Positions 20,498 to 28,936 of a stretch of DNA of 48,635 nucleotides are shown here, piece by piece. The notes beneath the pieces were generated by a model. It saw nothing but the letters and a program-made list of their open reading frames with translations, did not search any database and was not told the origin of the DNA. The stretch lies in IMG/VR virus record IMGVR_UViG_3300025132_000060, positions 1 to 48,635 of that record. One strand, given 5' to 3'. The position numbers and the translations under genes were made by a program. The stretch comes from a virus. How positions within the stretch are numbered: position 1 is the first letter of the stretch; each line of letters starts with the position of its first letter.

Positions 20498-20526
20498 TTG
20501 CTAACGTTTGCAAACAAGCATACAAT
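20498..20526 (+). promoter_or_regulatory. Promoter of the 20555 gene pair
   Basis: TTGCTA (20498-20503), a 17-nt spacer and TACAAT (20521-20526) lie 29 nt upstream of ATG 20555, in the divergent gap with the oxygenase gene. The -35 and spacer carry the GTTGC-N4-RTTTGCAA motif (20497-20513) also found at 12131 and 18364, a possible regulator site. Confidence 0.55.
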
Positions 20527-20554
20527 TTAACACAAATCAGCAGAGATTTGACCC

Positions 20555-20755
20555 ATGGAACAAACAGAAATATCGCCTAAGACGAATACACAAGGCCGTA
20601 GTCCTCGACGCAACCTAGCGGTTGACGATGAGACGTTTCAGGTGCTTGAGAGTATTTGCGAGGAGCGTGGCTGGACTAAGATTGAGGCGCTTAAACGTCT
20701 GATCAACAAGGAAAACAAACTGATTATTGATGAAAGCTCGCGCAGCAGACCATGA
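20555..20755 (+). CDS. Small DNA-binding-like protein (possible ribbon-helix-helix)
   Basis: This 66-residue basic protein has RSPRRNLAVDDETFQVLESI then EERGWTKIEALKRLINKEN, a strand-helix-turn-helix pattern typical of ribbon-helix-helix regulators (Arc/MetJ/CopG type). It would bind operator DNA as a dimer. It follows a good promoter that contains the GTTGC-N4-RTTTGCAA motif, so autoregulation is plausible. Its stop overlaps the next ATG. Assignment is by pattern only. Confidence 0.6.
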   Translation: MEQTEISPKTNTQGRSPRRNLAVDDETFQVLESICEERGWTKIEALKRLINKENKLIIDESSRSRP

Positions 20756-20997
20756 AACTATTTAAGAAAGAGGCGTCAGTGCCTCAAACCTACCGCCCAG
20801 TACTCGAAGCGACTGAGGTGCTGGAGTTGTTCGCCCGTATGACTTTGCACCAGCAGGCAGCTCTTATGCGCCTCATGAGCCGCAATCTCATGATTGAGAT
20901 CGATGGCGAGGTGAATATGGGCTATGACTTCGACTACAACGTTGCCGGCGCGATGATCGTCGCCACCCCTGCCATCCCCGAACCTGAGATCATTTAG
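20752..20997 (+). CDS. Small unknown protein (81 aa)
   Basis: ATG 20752 overlaps the stop of the ribbon-helix-helix-like gene. The product is helical in the centre (ATEVLELFARMTLHQQAALMRLMSRNLM) and mildly acidic at the C-terminus. No domain is recognised. Its 3' end overlaps by 4 nt the convergent late gene at 20994. Coupling suggests it works with the DNA-binding-like protein. Confidence 0.6.
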   Translation: MKLFKKEASVPQTYRPVLEATEVLELFARMTLHQQAALMRLMSRNLMIEIDGEVNMGYDFDYNVAGAMIVATPAIPEPEII

Positions 20998-23540
20998 ACC
21001 AGACCCGCTATCCCCGACCTGCGTGCAGCGATTTCTCTGTCAGCCGCACGAGGCAGCACTGTCGGTCCAAGCAAAGACGGATCACCCATCGGCGCTGCGG
21101 GGGTGATAGGAAGATCCTCGAAGATTGGCATGTCGATGGAGGATTGGGGGTTTTGCAAATCCTGTATTTGCTTGATGCGTTCCTCCAGCGCCTGCATATC
21201 TGCATCTGGAGTATCAGCACGATCACCCACGTCAGGAAACATTTGTTGTGCAGCCTCTGCTTGATCTTCTTCATCCTCACGCAATACTGGACGCACAGCC
21301 GCTCGCGTTACATCTTCGGCGGTGAGATTTCCTAAAATTAAATTCCTGCTTTCTTCTGGCAAAAGAGGCGTCCGCATTTCGGTAATCTTGCCTCTGATCA
21401 TGTCAGTTACCATGGCTTTTTGTTTACGCTTCGTTAATTGTTCTGCGCCCTCTTCAAGCGCCGCTCGACCCAACCGAGCCTCCGGTGTTAGGCCAAATTG
21501 CGGGACAGAATGTAATCCGAGCGATTGTAAGAACCCTTGCACCACATAACCAGTTGCGCTCGCATTTTTGCGAAGCTCGGCAGCTAATGTTGGCAACACG
21601 TCGTCTTTGAGGTCTTTCACCTTTTTGATTTCATCGGCGGTGAACAAACGTTCGATGATGTCTTTTTGATTGGAAAATACTTGATCGAAGTTTTTAGCAA
21701 TAGATAGTCTTGTGATGTTTCCACCCGTGCCGGCAAAGGCGCGAGTCATTACACCATCGCGTAATAAACCTTTAACTCTGGCAAACTCGTCTTCAGGCAA
21801 AATTCGTTGTAGCTCGTCAATTAACGCACCCATGTGCTTTCTTGGGGTCAACAAATTCTTGCCAAACAAAAGACTTATCACTTCGTTTGTGTCGTAACCA
21901 TCCTGAGACAAGGTAAGCAAACCTTTTTGGACCGCTTTTTGTGCATCTGGCAGTTTTCGCAATGCTGGAATCACTTGGCCGCCTGACAGGGAGTTGTATT
22001 CGCTGTAAAGCTTGTTAGCGGCGCGCATATCATCAATAAATTTAGGATCGCCACCAACCAAACCAGCAGTGATGCTTTCGTCAATACCCTCATCCAACTG
22101 AGTTTTCAACCCGGTCAAAATTCTTTTGTCGTCGCCTGTAGCTTTGCTGATCTTAAAACCCAAGTTATCGCGAAACCGAGTAAGTTGATCTATCGTTTGA
22201 TCTTCAAAAACCTTGCGAGTTTTTGCTTGGCGGTTGATGCGTTTCAAAAGGTCAAAAACAGGCTTCAAAGCGTCGTCTTGTGTCAGAATCGACGGGTAAA
22301 TCCCCTCTGTGACCGTGACGTAATCCATCATCTTCTGGGTGATGTTTGCAATAGACTCAGGACCGAATGTAGGTTTCGTCTCTTCAGCGACCTCTTTGAG
22401 CGCGTTGTAAATTAATTGTGCCTCTTGTTCTTTGCTGGTGGCTAAATCTGAAACCCTTTTTTGTATTTGCTCTGCAGCAGCTCTAGGGATCTCATAGTAA
22501 TTTTCCGCAACCACGCCAACCCCAAGCTCGTTCTGCAAATCCTTTGCAGCGTCTTCTATCATTTGCATTTGATCACGATCAAAATTTTTCAAAGTTTCTT
22601 GAGCGCTCGTGTCCGCGTTGCCGAAACGTATCAAATCTTCCGTCGCGAGTTGAGGCGTGAAATCCTTTACTCGCGGGTCTTGAATGGGGCTATATTTTTG
22701 GCCAACTGTTAGCGGGAACCGCGACTGGTTTATAATTTCTGGCGTGATACGAGGGAATGGAGAGTATTCTTTCGCGCGTCGTGCTAGATTTTTTGTAACA
22801 TCGCCGCCTTTCTCAACGGCAGCACCAACTGTCTTGCCAGTGACTTTAAGCACTTTAGGTAGTGTCACATCTATCAATACGTCTTGAGCAGCAAGAGCGC
22901 CTATTTCTCCTGCAGTTTCTCCTAACGTTTGATCTCTAGCAGCCACAGTTCTCGGCGTTATGATGGTTTCGCCAACCTTTGAAACTGCCTCAGTGGCCGG
23001 ATAAGCGAGAGCGCCTCGACCGGCAGTGCCTGCCAGTGTTTTAGCTCCGCCTACAAAACGGCTGGCCGGAATATACTTAGATACCTCCCCCAAAAATGTG
23101 GAAAAATCGGTCTCGCTGAAACCGGGTTTGTTGACGTAATAGGGGATATCGTTCCACATAATAATTGGCAGACCGAACTTGTCGACAAACGCCCCGCCCC
23201 ATTTTTTATCGTCGCGGAAAGCGTTTTGGAAAATCTCTGTTTTGCCTAAATCGTCGCTTGTCAACATGGCCTTGACGTTTGGCAGCACCCTGCGGAAAAA
23301 AGAGGGAACGTCGGCACTCGGCATATCTGTAATTTCGGGCAAATTAGGATATTCGATGGGAGCATCCCGACCGCTTACAGCAGCGAATACCTTGCCGGGA
23401 TAAGAAATTACACCTTGGAACGAATCAGAAACACTTTCGTGCAGACCTGTTTCCAAACTCTCTTCAACGTTACTTGGTAACGGTGCTTGCTTGTCGTCGG
23501 GCTGATAGGGAGAAAAATCATCTGGCAATGGAATCGGCAT
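20994..23540 (-). CDS. Large internal/ejected virion protein
   Basis: This 848-residue protein is largely helical, with Ala/Gly-rich stretches (RFVGGAKTLAGTAGRGALAY, about 165-185) and long charged helices (EQEAQLIYNALKEVAEETK, LFTADEIKKVKDLKDDVL). No catalytic motif is recognised. It is the last gene of the leftward late block, after other putative internal proteins. The position and composition fit podovirus ejection proteins that form a channel through the cell envelope. This role is inference. Confidence 0.65.
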   Translation of the reverse strand: MPIPLPDDFSPYQPDDKQAPLPSNVEESLETGLHESVSDSFQGVISYPGKVFAAVSGRDAPIEYPNLPEITDMPSADVPSFFRRVLPNVKAMLTSDDLGKTEIFQNAFRDDKKWGGAFVDKFGLPIIMWNDIPYYVNKPGFSETDFSTFLGEVSKYIPASRFVGGAKTLAGTAGRGALAYPATEAVSKVGETIITPRTVAARDQTLGETAGEIGALAAQDVLIDVTLPKVLKVTGKTVGAAVEKGGDVTKNLARRAKEYSPFPRITPEIINQSRFPLTVGQKYSPIQDPRVKDFTPQLATEDLIRFGNADTSAQETLKNFDRDQMQMIEDAAKDLQNELGVGVVAENYYEIPRAAAEQIQKRVSDLATSKEQEAQLIYNALKEVAEETKPTFGPESIANITQKMMDYVTVTEGIYPSILTQDDALKPVFDLLKRINRQAKTRKVFEDQTIDQLTRFRDNLGFKISKATGDDKRILTGLKTQLDEGIDESITAGLVGGDPKFIDDMRAANKLYSEYNSLSGGQVIPALRKLPDAQKAVQKGLLTLSQDGYDTNEVISLLFGKNLLTPRKHMGALIDELQRILPEDEFARVKGLLRDGVMTRAFAGTGGNITRLSIAKNFDQVFSNQKDIIERLFTADEIKKVKDLKDDVLPTLAAELRKNASATGYVVQGFLQSLGLHSVPQFGLTPEARLGRAALEEGAEQLTKRKQKAMVTDMIRGKITEMRTPLLPEESRNLILGNLTAEDVTRAAVRPVLREDEEDQAEAAQQMFPDVGDRADTPDADMQALEERIKQIQDLQNPQSSIDMPIFEDLPITPAAPMGDPSLLGPTVLPRAADREIAARRSGIAGLV

Positions 23541-23542
23541 AA

Positions 23543-25078
23543 TTAAAAATCCATCCCTTTGATTATGTAAACGTCGGTGATCGGCTGGCCGTTTTTGTCC
23601 ACATACAAGGGGTCAAGCGGGTTGTTTTTGATAACCGCACCGCGAGGCAGCGCGTCCGTCCATGCTCTGAGAGCATCCTCATCGTTTGTGTCACCAGTAT
23701 AAATTTCAAAAAGGTTGGTATCGACCTCTTTCATGGCCTCTGTTATCTCTGTAGGGCTTCTAACAGAATCGTCGTACAACAAACTTTGGAGTATTTCTAA
23801 TTGGCGCTCTTGAATGTCAGCTCTTTGCACGAGCATATAAGCTGCCAAATAGTTCGATTTTGTCGTTTTTTCCGCTGATAACAGGCCAGCAAGCATGGCT
23901 TTGAACTCCATGTCGGATGTTGACCCTGACCCAGCGACCCTTAGTGTGGGAGCCAGTCGCATTGCGATTGAAAGTATAACTTCCAAATCCTCCATTCCCT
24001 CGACTTCTACGCCGAAAGCATCTGCTAAGGTGAATTTGAGATTCGCTATGCGTCCCTTGAACGGACCAGTCTCTGCCTTACCGTCTAAGAGTAAGGCCAA
24101 CGCCATTTTCAGATCAGGTACGACACTAGATCGTAACTGACGCAAATTTTGCGCCTCTTCTACCAAAGTTTTTTCAGAAGCTTCTCGATACCCTGCCATC
24201 GGCACTTCGCCATAATCCTTGTTAGGCTTGGCCACGACCGTGATTGGATTTCCCATGGCGTCGTTAAGTACACTGAAATCTGTGTACGATTGGTTCACGA
24301 TAAAAGATTTGCCTATGAGGTTTTCATCTGTCGTAGAAAATTTATCGACGATTCTTTGGAACTCGGCAGGATTCGATTTTTCCAGCTCTGGGGCCACTAA
24401 GCGAAATTGCTGCAACGCATCTTCTGGACTCATATAAGTCGCCTGACCGAAATCGGTCACAGGCGTCAATTCTTGACCCTCGCGTTCTTCTTCAACGTCT
24501 TGCAAGAACATCGGCAGCTCGAACTGAGTCAGAAAAACTGTGGCACCAAATGGGATTTTTTCATTACGAACCGTAATCCCGTCGGGGTTTTTCACAACAT
24601 ACTGGCGGAACTTCGCCTCACCTATTTTTTTGGCTCTCGCTTTTCGGTACTCAAACAACAGAGCTGCAGACTTGTCCTCATCGGTTTTTGCCAGCTCAAA
24701 TGCTTTTAAGGCAATTGCACGATCTTCCTGCTCTTGTTGGCGTCTTTTTTTTCTTTCATTCTCACTGAATTGTGCCAAACCAAGTCCGAGCGACCGAAAC
24801 GCGCCAGCTCTTGGATCAGCAGTCAACATTGCTTGACCCACTGTGCTTGCAAGGTCGTAAAACTTCTGCTGGCCAGTGCGTGCGTCTTGTCTGCCAAGGG
24901 CTTTTAACAAATCGCTATATTCTGTAATTTTTTCTTGAGTCGGCATGCCAAACAACGTAAACGAATCTGTCGTGTCTGTTGGCATCGTAGTCGCGTCCTC
25001 AAACGGATCAACATTATTGATGCCGCCGGGTGCAAAACCTTTTATCTGCTCTTCCATTTGCGCTCTCGATATGGCCAT
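23543..25078 (-). CDS. Virion-associated protein (511 aa)
   Basis: The protein starts MAISRAQMEEQIKGFAPGGIN and contains charged helical segments (LAQFSENERKKRRQQEQEDRAIALKAFELAKTDEDK, in two pieces of the same helix) and a C-terminal alpha/beta part. No enzyme motif recognised. Its start overlaps the stop of the preceding late gene and it ends 2 nt before the next, so it belongs to the same late transcript. It is likely an internal or tail-associated structural protein. Confidence 0.6.
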   Translation of the reverse strand: MAISRAQMEEQIKGFAPGGINNVDPFEDATTMPTDTTDSFTLFGMPTQEKITEYSDLLKALGRQDARTGQQKFYDLASTVGQAMLTADPRAGAFRSLGLGLAQFSENERKKRRQQEQEDRAIALKAFELAKTDEDKSAALLFEYRKARAKKIGEAKFRQYVVKNPDGITVRNEKIPFGATVFLTQFELPMFLQDVEEEREGQELTPVTDFGQATYMSPEDALQQFRLVAPELEKSNPAEFQRIVDKFSTTDENLIGKSFIVNQSYTDFSVLNDAMGNPITVVAKPNKDYGEVPMAGYREASEKTLVEEAQNLRQLRSSVVPDLKMALALLLDGKAETGPFKGRIANLKFTLADAFGVEVEGMEDLEVILSIAMRLAPTLRVAGSGSTSDMEFKAMLAGLLSAEKTTKSNYLAAYMLVQRADIQERQLEILQSLLYDDSVRSPTEITEAMKEVDTNLFEIYTGDTNDEDALRAWTDALPRGAVIKNNPLDPLYVDKNGQPITDVYIIKGMDF

Positions 25079-26913
25079 CAGACGGCTTTCTGAGGTTGTC
25101 CGTAGAAGTTACCCAAGGCACCTAGTGTGGATAAACCTGTGCCCAAACCAGCCTGTAATGCGCTAGGCGGCGGTGTGAAGGTAGTTTGCGTCTGGCTGAA
25201 CCCAGAGGGTGCCATTTGTACAAACGGCATCAACGCTTGATATTGCGCCAGTGGCGCTTGTTGTGCCTGCAGTAATCCTGCTCTTTGAGCATCAAGCTCA
25301 CGCTGCCTTTGCTGCTGTTGTTGAGCACCAACCCCAGTGAGCTGCGCTACATCTGCAGCAGTCGCTTGTTGCGCCTGTGTGCCCAGTCCTGTCAAGAAGC
25401 CACCGAAGCCCTGTCTGGCTTGTTGAAGCGTCTGACCTGCTGCAGCCTGTTGTTGTCCTATTTGACCGAGTTGAGCCGCTTGTTGGCCTGCAATACCCAT
25501 CGCCTGCTGCCCTGCCTGTGCTCGTGCGCCCGCGGCCTGCTGACCTAACGCACCAAGCTGTTGACCCAGACCAGTGCCGGCTTGGAATCTTTGTTGTGCT
25601 TGCTGACCTAGTTGACCGGCAAGTTGTTGTTGAGCGCCTAGCCCCGCTTGTGCTGTCTGACCCATTTGTTGACCCAGTGCCTGCTGGCTGGCCAATTGTT
25701 GTTGCGCGGTCTGTTGAATCAGGTTGCCGAATGCAGATCCTGCACCGAGTTTTTGTTGAGCCGCTTGAGATAGCTGGCCTGATAATCCTGTGCGCGCGCC
25801 ATACCGTTGACCGCCTAGTGACGCCAAGCCGGACGCTGCAGATCGTGCGGCTTGTCGCGCTCGCTCGTCTTCGCTAATAGCTGTTTGTTGCGCTCTCTGA
25901 AAGCCTGCAGAGCGTAATGCGCCGACTTCTTTCGCCAACCCACGCCCTAGTGCTTCTGCTCTCTCAGCGGCTGTGAGGCGCGCTCTGGAGCCAAAAGCAG
26001 ACTCGCCACCTGTTTGTATGTCCCTTGCTCTTTGAGCGATGTCAGACTGTGCCAACCCTTTGAGCGCGTCTTCGATGCTTTGCTGTACGACTTGCTCTTC
26101 AAATGGGTCAAAATACTTCGACGTTGCGTCGCCGATATCAAGCTCGCCTGTCGTGCCGCGCAATAGCCGTTCAGACTCACGCAAACCCTGTGAAAGCTCT
26201 TCGGCCCCGATAGCACCGATACCCACCGCGTCTGTAATATCACGCCCAAACTCGTCGTAAACTCTTCGACCTTGTTGGCGTGCGCGCGCAAGATCCATGC
26301 CAAACTGGCCTGCAGCCTCACGTCCGACGCGCTCCTGCTCACCGAGCTGTTGAGCGAAACGACCCACGGCACCCGTCTGGAACCCAGCTAGGTCAGATAA
26401 ATCACCCCGTAGTCGTTCCTCTGCGGTCAGTGCTCTGCCTCGTGCTTGCTCGACGCCGGTCAGTGCATCCAGCAAGCCTCGGTCGCGCTGATCAAGTGCA
26501 AAGCGCGCACCCGATTGGATTTCTTGCAACGCTCGCGCTTGTGCTAACGCTTGGTCCGTGAGGCCACCTTCGAGCGCGCCTATGCCTGCCCTTGCCTCTC
26601 GTGCAGCCTCTTGAATAAACGGTTGCTGTACCCCTACCGCTTGTCGCGCGAGTTGTGCTGCTCGAATCTGATCCGGTGTGAGACCGGCAATCTCTTGTGG
26701 TATGACGAGCGGACGGCCTTGATCGTCAAAGAACACACGCTCTGCAGCTCTGAACGCGCCCGGTATGAACCCGCCTTCCCCTGCCAATCCGAACAATAGT
26801 TGTTGCGTGATTGGATCAAGCTGACGGTCGGAGCGTTGAATAGACTCAACGAACGGTAACTCTGGAGACCCAGTGACGGCCTGATTAGGTGTTTCGGTGG
26901 TCGCTTGTACCAT
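25078..26913 (-). CDS. Gln/Ala-rich helical virion protein (611 aa)
   Basis: The N-terminal half is a charged helical region with repeated AREARAG/RARQ patterns. The C-terminal 250 residues are extremely Gln/Ala/Gly-rich (for example GQQMGQTAQAGLGAQQQLAG, about 420-440), resembling a long fibrous coiled coil or low-complexity internal virion protein. It has no signal peptide. It lies between two other large virion genes in the late block. Role probably in DNA ejection or tail structure; no homologue named. Confidence 0.65.
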   Translation of the reverse strand: MVQATTETPNQAVTGSPELPFVESIQRSDRQLDPITQQLLFGLAGEGGFIPGAFRAAERVFFDDQGRPLVIPQEIAGLTPDQIRAAQLARQAVGVQQPFIQEAAREARAGIGALEGGLTDQALAQARALQEIQSGARFALDQRDRGLLDALTGVEQARGRALTAEERLRGDLSDLAGFQTGAVGRFAQQLGEQERVGREAAGQFGMDLARARQQGRRVYDEFGRDITDAVGIGAIGAEELSQGLRESERLLRGTTGELDIGDATSKYFDPFEEQVVQQSIEDALKGLAQSDIAQRARDIQTGGESAFGSRARLTAAERAEALGRGLAKEVGALRSAGFQRAQQTAISEDERARQAARSAASGLASLGGQRYGARTGLSGQLSQAAQQKLGAGSAFGNLIQQTAQQQLASQQALGQQMGQTAQAGLGAQQQLAGQLGQQAQQRFQAGTGLGQQLGALGQQAAGARAQAGQQAMGIAGQQAAQLGQIGQQQAAAGQTLQQARQGFGGFLTGLGTQAQQATAADVAQLTGVGAQQQQQRQRELDAQRAGLLQAQQAPLAQYQALMPFVQMAPSGFSQTQTTFTPPPSALQAGLGTGLSTLGALGNFYGQPQKAV

Positions 26914-26915
26914 GG

Positions 26916-28628
26916 TTATGTCCTCGCGCCTGCGAAATCACTGAACAGGTCCATCATGTCGTACATGAGAGCGGTTCCTCGATCACGATCCTCGTCTTTG
27001 TTTGGTGTCAACGTGATAATTCCGCCATCGCCTTTGGCCATGTCAAAAGCACCTGCGCCTCTGACTGCACGACCTGTCATCACAAACTCACCATCCGAGA
27101 GCATCGCTGGCACTTCGTCTGATGTTTCAGTGCCCGGTCCGTTGATGTCGCCGTTCATGCGCTCAAAGTCTTCCATGGCTACGTTTCCGCCCTCTGCGTA
27201 GCGCATCGGCATGACCATTCCGCCATTCATCATGACCGCTGGTTTGACTTGAGGCACTTGGTTCAGACGGTCTCCAGACGTATATCGTATGTCGTCGTCT
27301 CGAACCCTTCTATCCATTATCGGCAGCGGCTTTAAATCCATTATCGGGAGCGGCTTTCTATCCGTTATTGGGAGTGGCTCTCTTCTGGGTGTAGGTCTCC
27401 CCCCGCTGAGCTGGGGCAGAGTCCCCGCCGGTAGCAGGCCAAACTCGACGGGGGAAGGCCGCTCTTTACCCATTCTTCTGGCAATCTCTGCCTCGATGTT
27501 GTATCGGCCAGCGGCATCCATTTGCGTCAGGGGTGTAAGAGGAACGCCTTTTCTGTTCTTGGCTTCGTCAAAAGCGAGCTTTCCTAGGAGGGCCGCTATC
27601 CCTGCCCCGCCAAGACCGATTCCGCCGCCTTCGCCGCCACCTATGTTTTTCAATGAGCCGAGTAAGCCTTTTCCGCTCAGATCAACCCCAAGTTTGTCAT
27701 CCAGAAAAGCCATCAAAGGATTTCGGTCTGCGTCTTTGCTTCCGTACAAGCTCGGGTCGTAACCCATCTGCGCGAGATCGGCTTCTGACAACCCATATTG
27801 TTCTAGTGCGTTTGGCTGCAAAGGGCTTCCAGTGAACAAACTGCCGATTCCACTGCCGATTTTTTTTGCTCCGCTGAGCAAGTTACCAAAGAACGTGCCG
27901 CCTGTACTTGCACCTGTGCTCGCGCCGGTTCCAGCAGCACCAGCTAAACTACCAATACCGCTCAACAATTTACTCGCACCGAAACCGCCGGCTGCGCCAG
28001 CTAGAGCGCCTTTCAATCCTTTACCGCTCGCCAAACCGCCGACGCCGCCAATGAGTGCGGCTGTTGCACCACCTGTAAACGGGGCGGCGATAATGCCTGC
28101 ATAAGGCGCTACTTTCTTCACAACCTTCTTGAAAAACTTACCGACCTTTTTCAGAAAGAACTCTTCCAGACCTGTGTTGGCGTTGAGTGAGGCGATGCCC
28201 ATACCAACGACATACCGCTCTGGGTCAAGGTCCAGTTCGTTGAATCTACTCTCTACCGTTGCTTCAAACTGTGGGTCGTCAAACATCTCAGCCGGTAGGA
28301 CAACCTCACCGGGTGTAAGGTGGGCGAGCACCGAGTCACCGCCACGCCCTTGGGCTGCAAGCTCTGCGGCCAAATCCGCCATCGGCGCTTGAGCTGCTGT
28401 TGCAGTTTTCTCCGCCAAAGCTTTGGCTATGTTCGCTTCTTCGGGGGACTCAGCGGTGTCAGCCGCCATCATGAATTCGTTGATCGCAGCACTCGCTAGT
28501 TCTGCGTCTGGGTTGGGAGCCATCATTTCAGGCATGGCGTCGACTTCGCCACCGGCCTGCATACCCATCGGCGGCATAGGATCGTCGCCCATGAGGTTTT
28601 GGATTCTCTGTTGTAGCATCTGGTTCAT
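26916..28628 (-). CDS. Virion protein with LTPGEVVLP and DGEFVM motifs
   Basis: This 570-residue protein contains HLTPGEVVLPAEM (about 103-115) and, near the C-terminus, MLSDGEFVMTGRAVRGAG. These motifs recur in marine phage tail or virion proteins. A membrane-active-looking glycine-rich centre (APYAGIIAAPFTGGATAALI, about 174-193) suggests an ejected or membrane-penetrating protein. Three 8-residue repeats (K/E-PLPI-M/T-D) lie at about 416-440. Its start overlaps the preceding stop. Likely an internal/ejection or tail protein. Confidence 0.65.
   Translation of the reverse strand: MNQMLQQRIQNLMGDDPMPPMGMQAGGEVDAMPEMMAPNPDAELASAAINEFMMAADTAESPEEANIAKALAEKTATAAQAPMADLAAELAAQGRGGDSVLAHLTPGEVVLPAEMFDDPQFEATVESRFNELDLDPERYVVGMGIASLNANTGLEEFFLKKVGKFFKKVVKKVAPYAGIIAAPFTGGATAALIGGVGGLASGKGLKGALAGAAGGFGASKLLSGIGSLAGAAGTGASTGASTGGTFFGNLLSGAKKIGSGIGSLFTGSPLQPNALEQYGLSEADLAQMGYDPSLYGSKDADRNPLMAFLDDKLGVDLSGKGLLGSLKNIGGGEGGGIGLGGAGIAALLGKLAFDEAKNRKGVPLTPLTQMDAAGRYNIEAEIARRMGKERPSPVEFGLLPAGTLPQLSGGRPTPRREPLPITDRKPLPIMDLKPLPIMDRRVRDDDIRYTSGDRLNQVPQVKPAVMMNGGMVMPMRYAEGGNVAMEDFERMNGDINGPGTETSDEVPAMLSDGEFVMTGRAVRGAGAFDMAKGDGGIITLTPNKDEDRDRGTALMYDMMDLFSDFAGART
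27313..27384 (-). repeat. Three 24-nt tandem repeats inside a virion gene
   Basis: Units at 27313-27336, 27337-27360 and 27361-27384 each begin TCC(A/G)TTAT(C/T)GG on the plus strand and encode the 8-residue motif x-x-PLPI-x-D. They are in frame, so copy number could change without breaking the gene. Confidence 0.8.
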
Positions 28629-28936
28629 GATATCGTCACCGTTACTGCACCTACCGCGCTCGTAATTGCTTGGCCTGTTGGATACGTCTGATGGCTATAC
28701 AGGTCGCGGAACTGTGTACCATCGAAGGCTTGATGAATCCCATTCGTAGTATTAAAGATAATGGCCCCAGTGGCAAACTGTAGTTCACTGATTTCAGTCG
28801 CATTAAAGTGGGGTGAAATGTTGATATCGACCGCTGAAAGGTTCAATTCCAACACCCGAATCATGCGGTTGAACACATCCGACGACACCGTTTCGCCCTG
28901 CGATAACGGCAATCGCGTTTGAAGAATCTTGCTCAC
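28625..28936 (-). CDS. Small tail protein ending in a PTGQ module
   Basis: This 103-residue protein has an N-terminal part typical of small marine phage tail proteins (FNRMIRVLELNLSAVDI) and the segment FATGAIIFNTTNGIHQAFDG, which occurs in phage baseplate/fibre-linked beta proteins. It ends with PTGQAITSAVGAVTV, one copy of the repeat that builds the protein at 3074-3979. It overlaps both neighbours by 4 nt. Role in the tail is likely, exact position unknown. Confidence 0.65.
   Translation of the reverse strand: MSKILQTRLPLSQGETVSSDVFNRMIRVLELNLSAVDINISPHFNATEISELQFATGAIIFNTTNGIHQAFDGTQFRDLYSHQTYPTGQAITSAVGAVTVTIS

Noticed and set aside
20494-20517. N-terminal extension of the oxygenase from a TTG at 20517.
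   Set aside because: It would overlap the promoter spacer of the divergent gene and needs a rare start; ATG 20493 is sufficient for the full domain.
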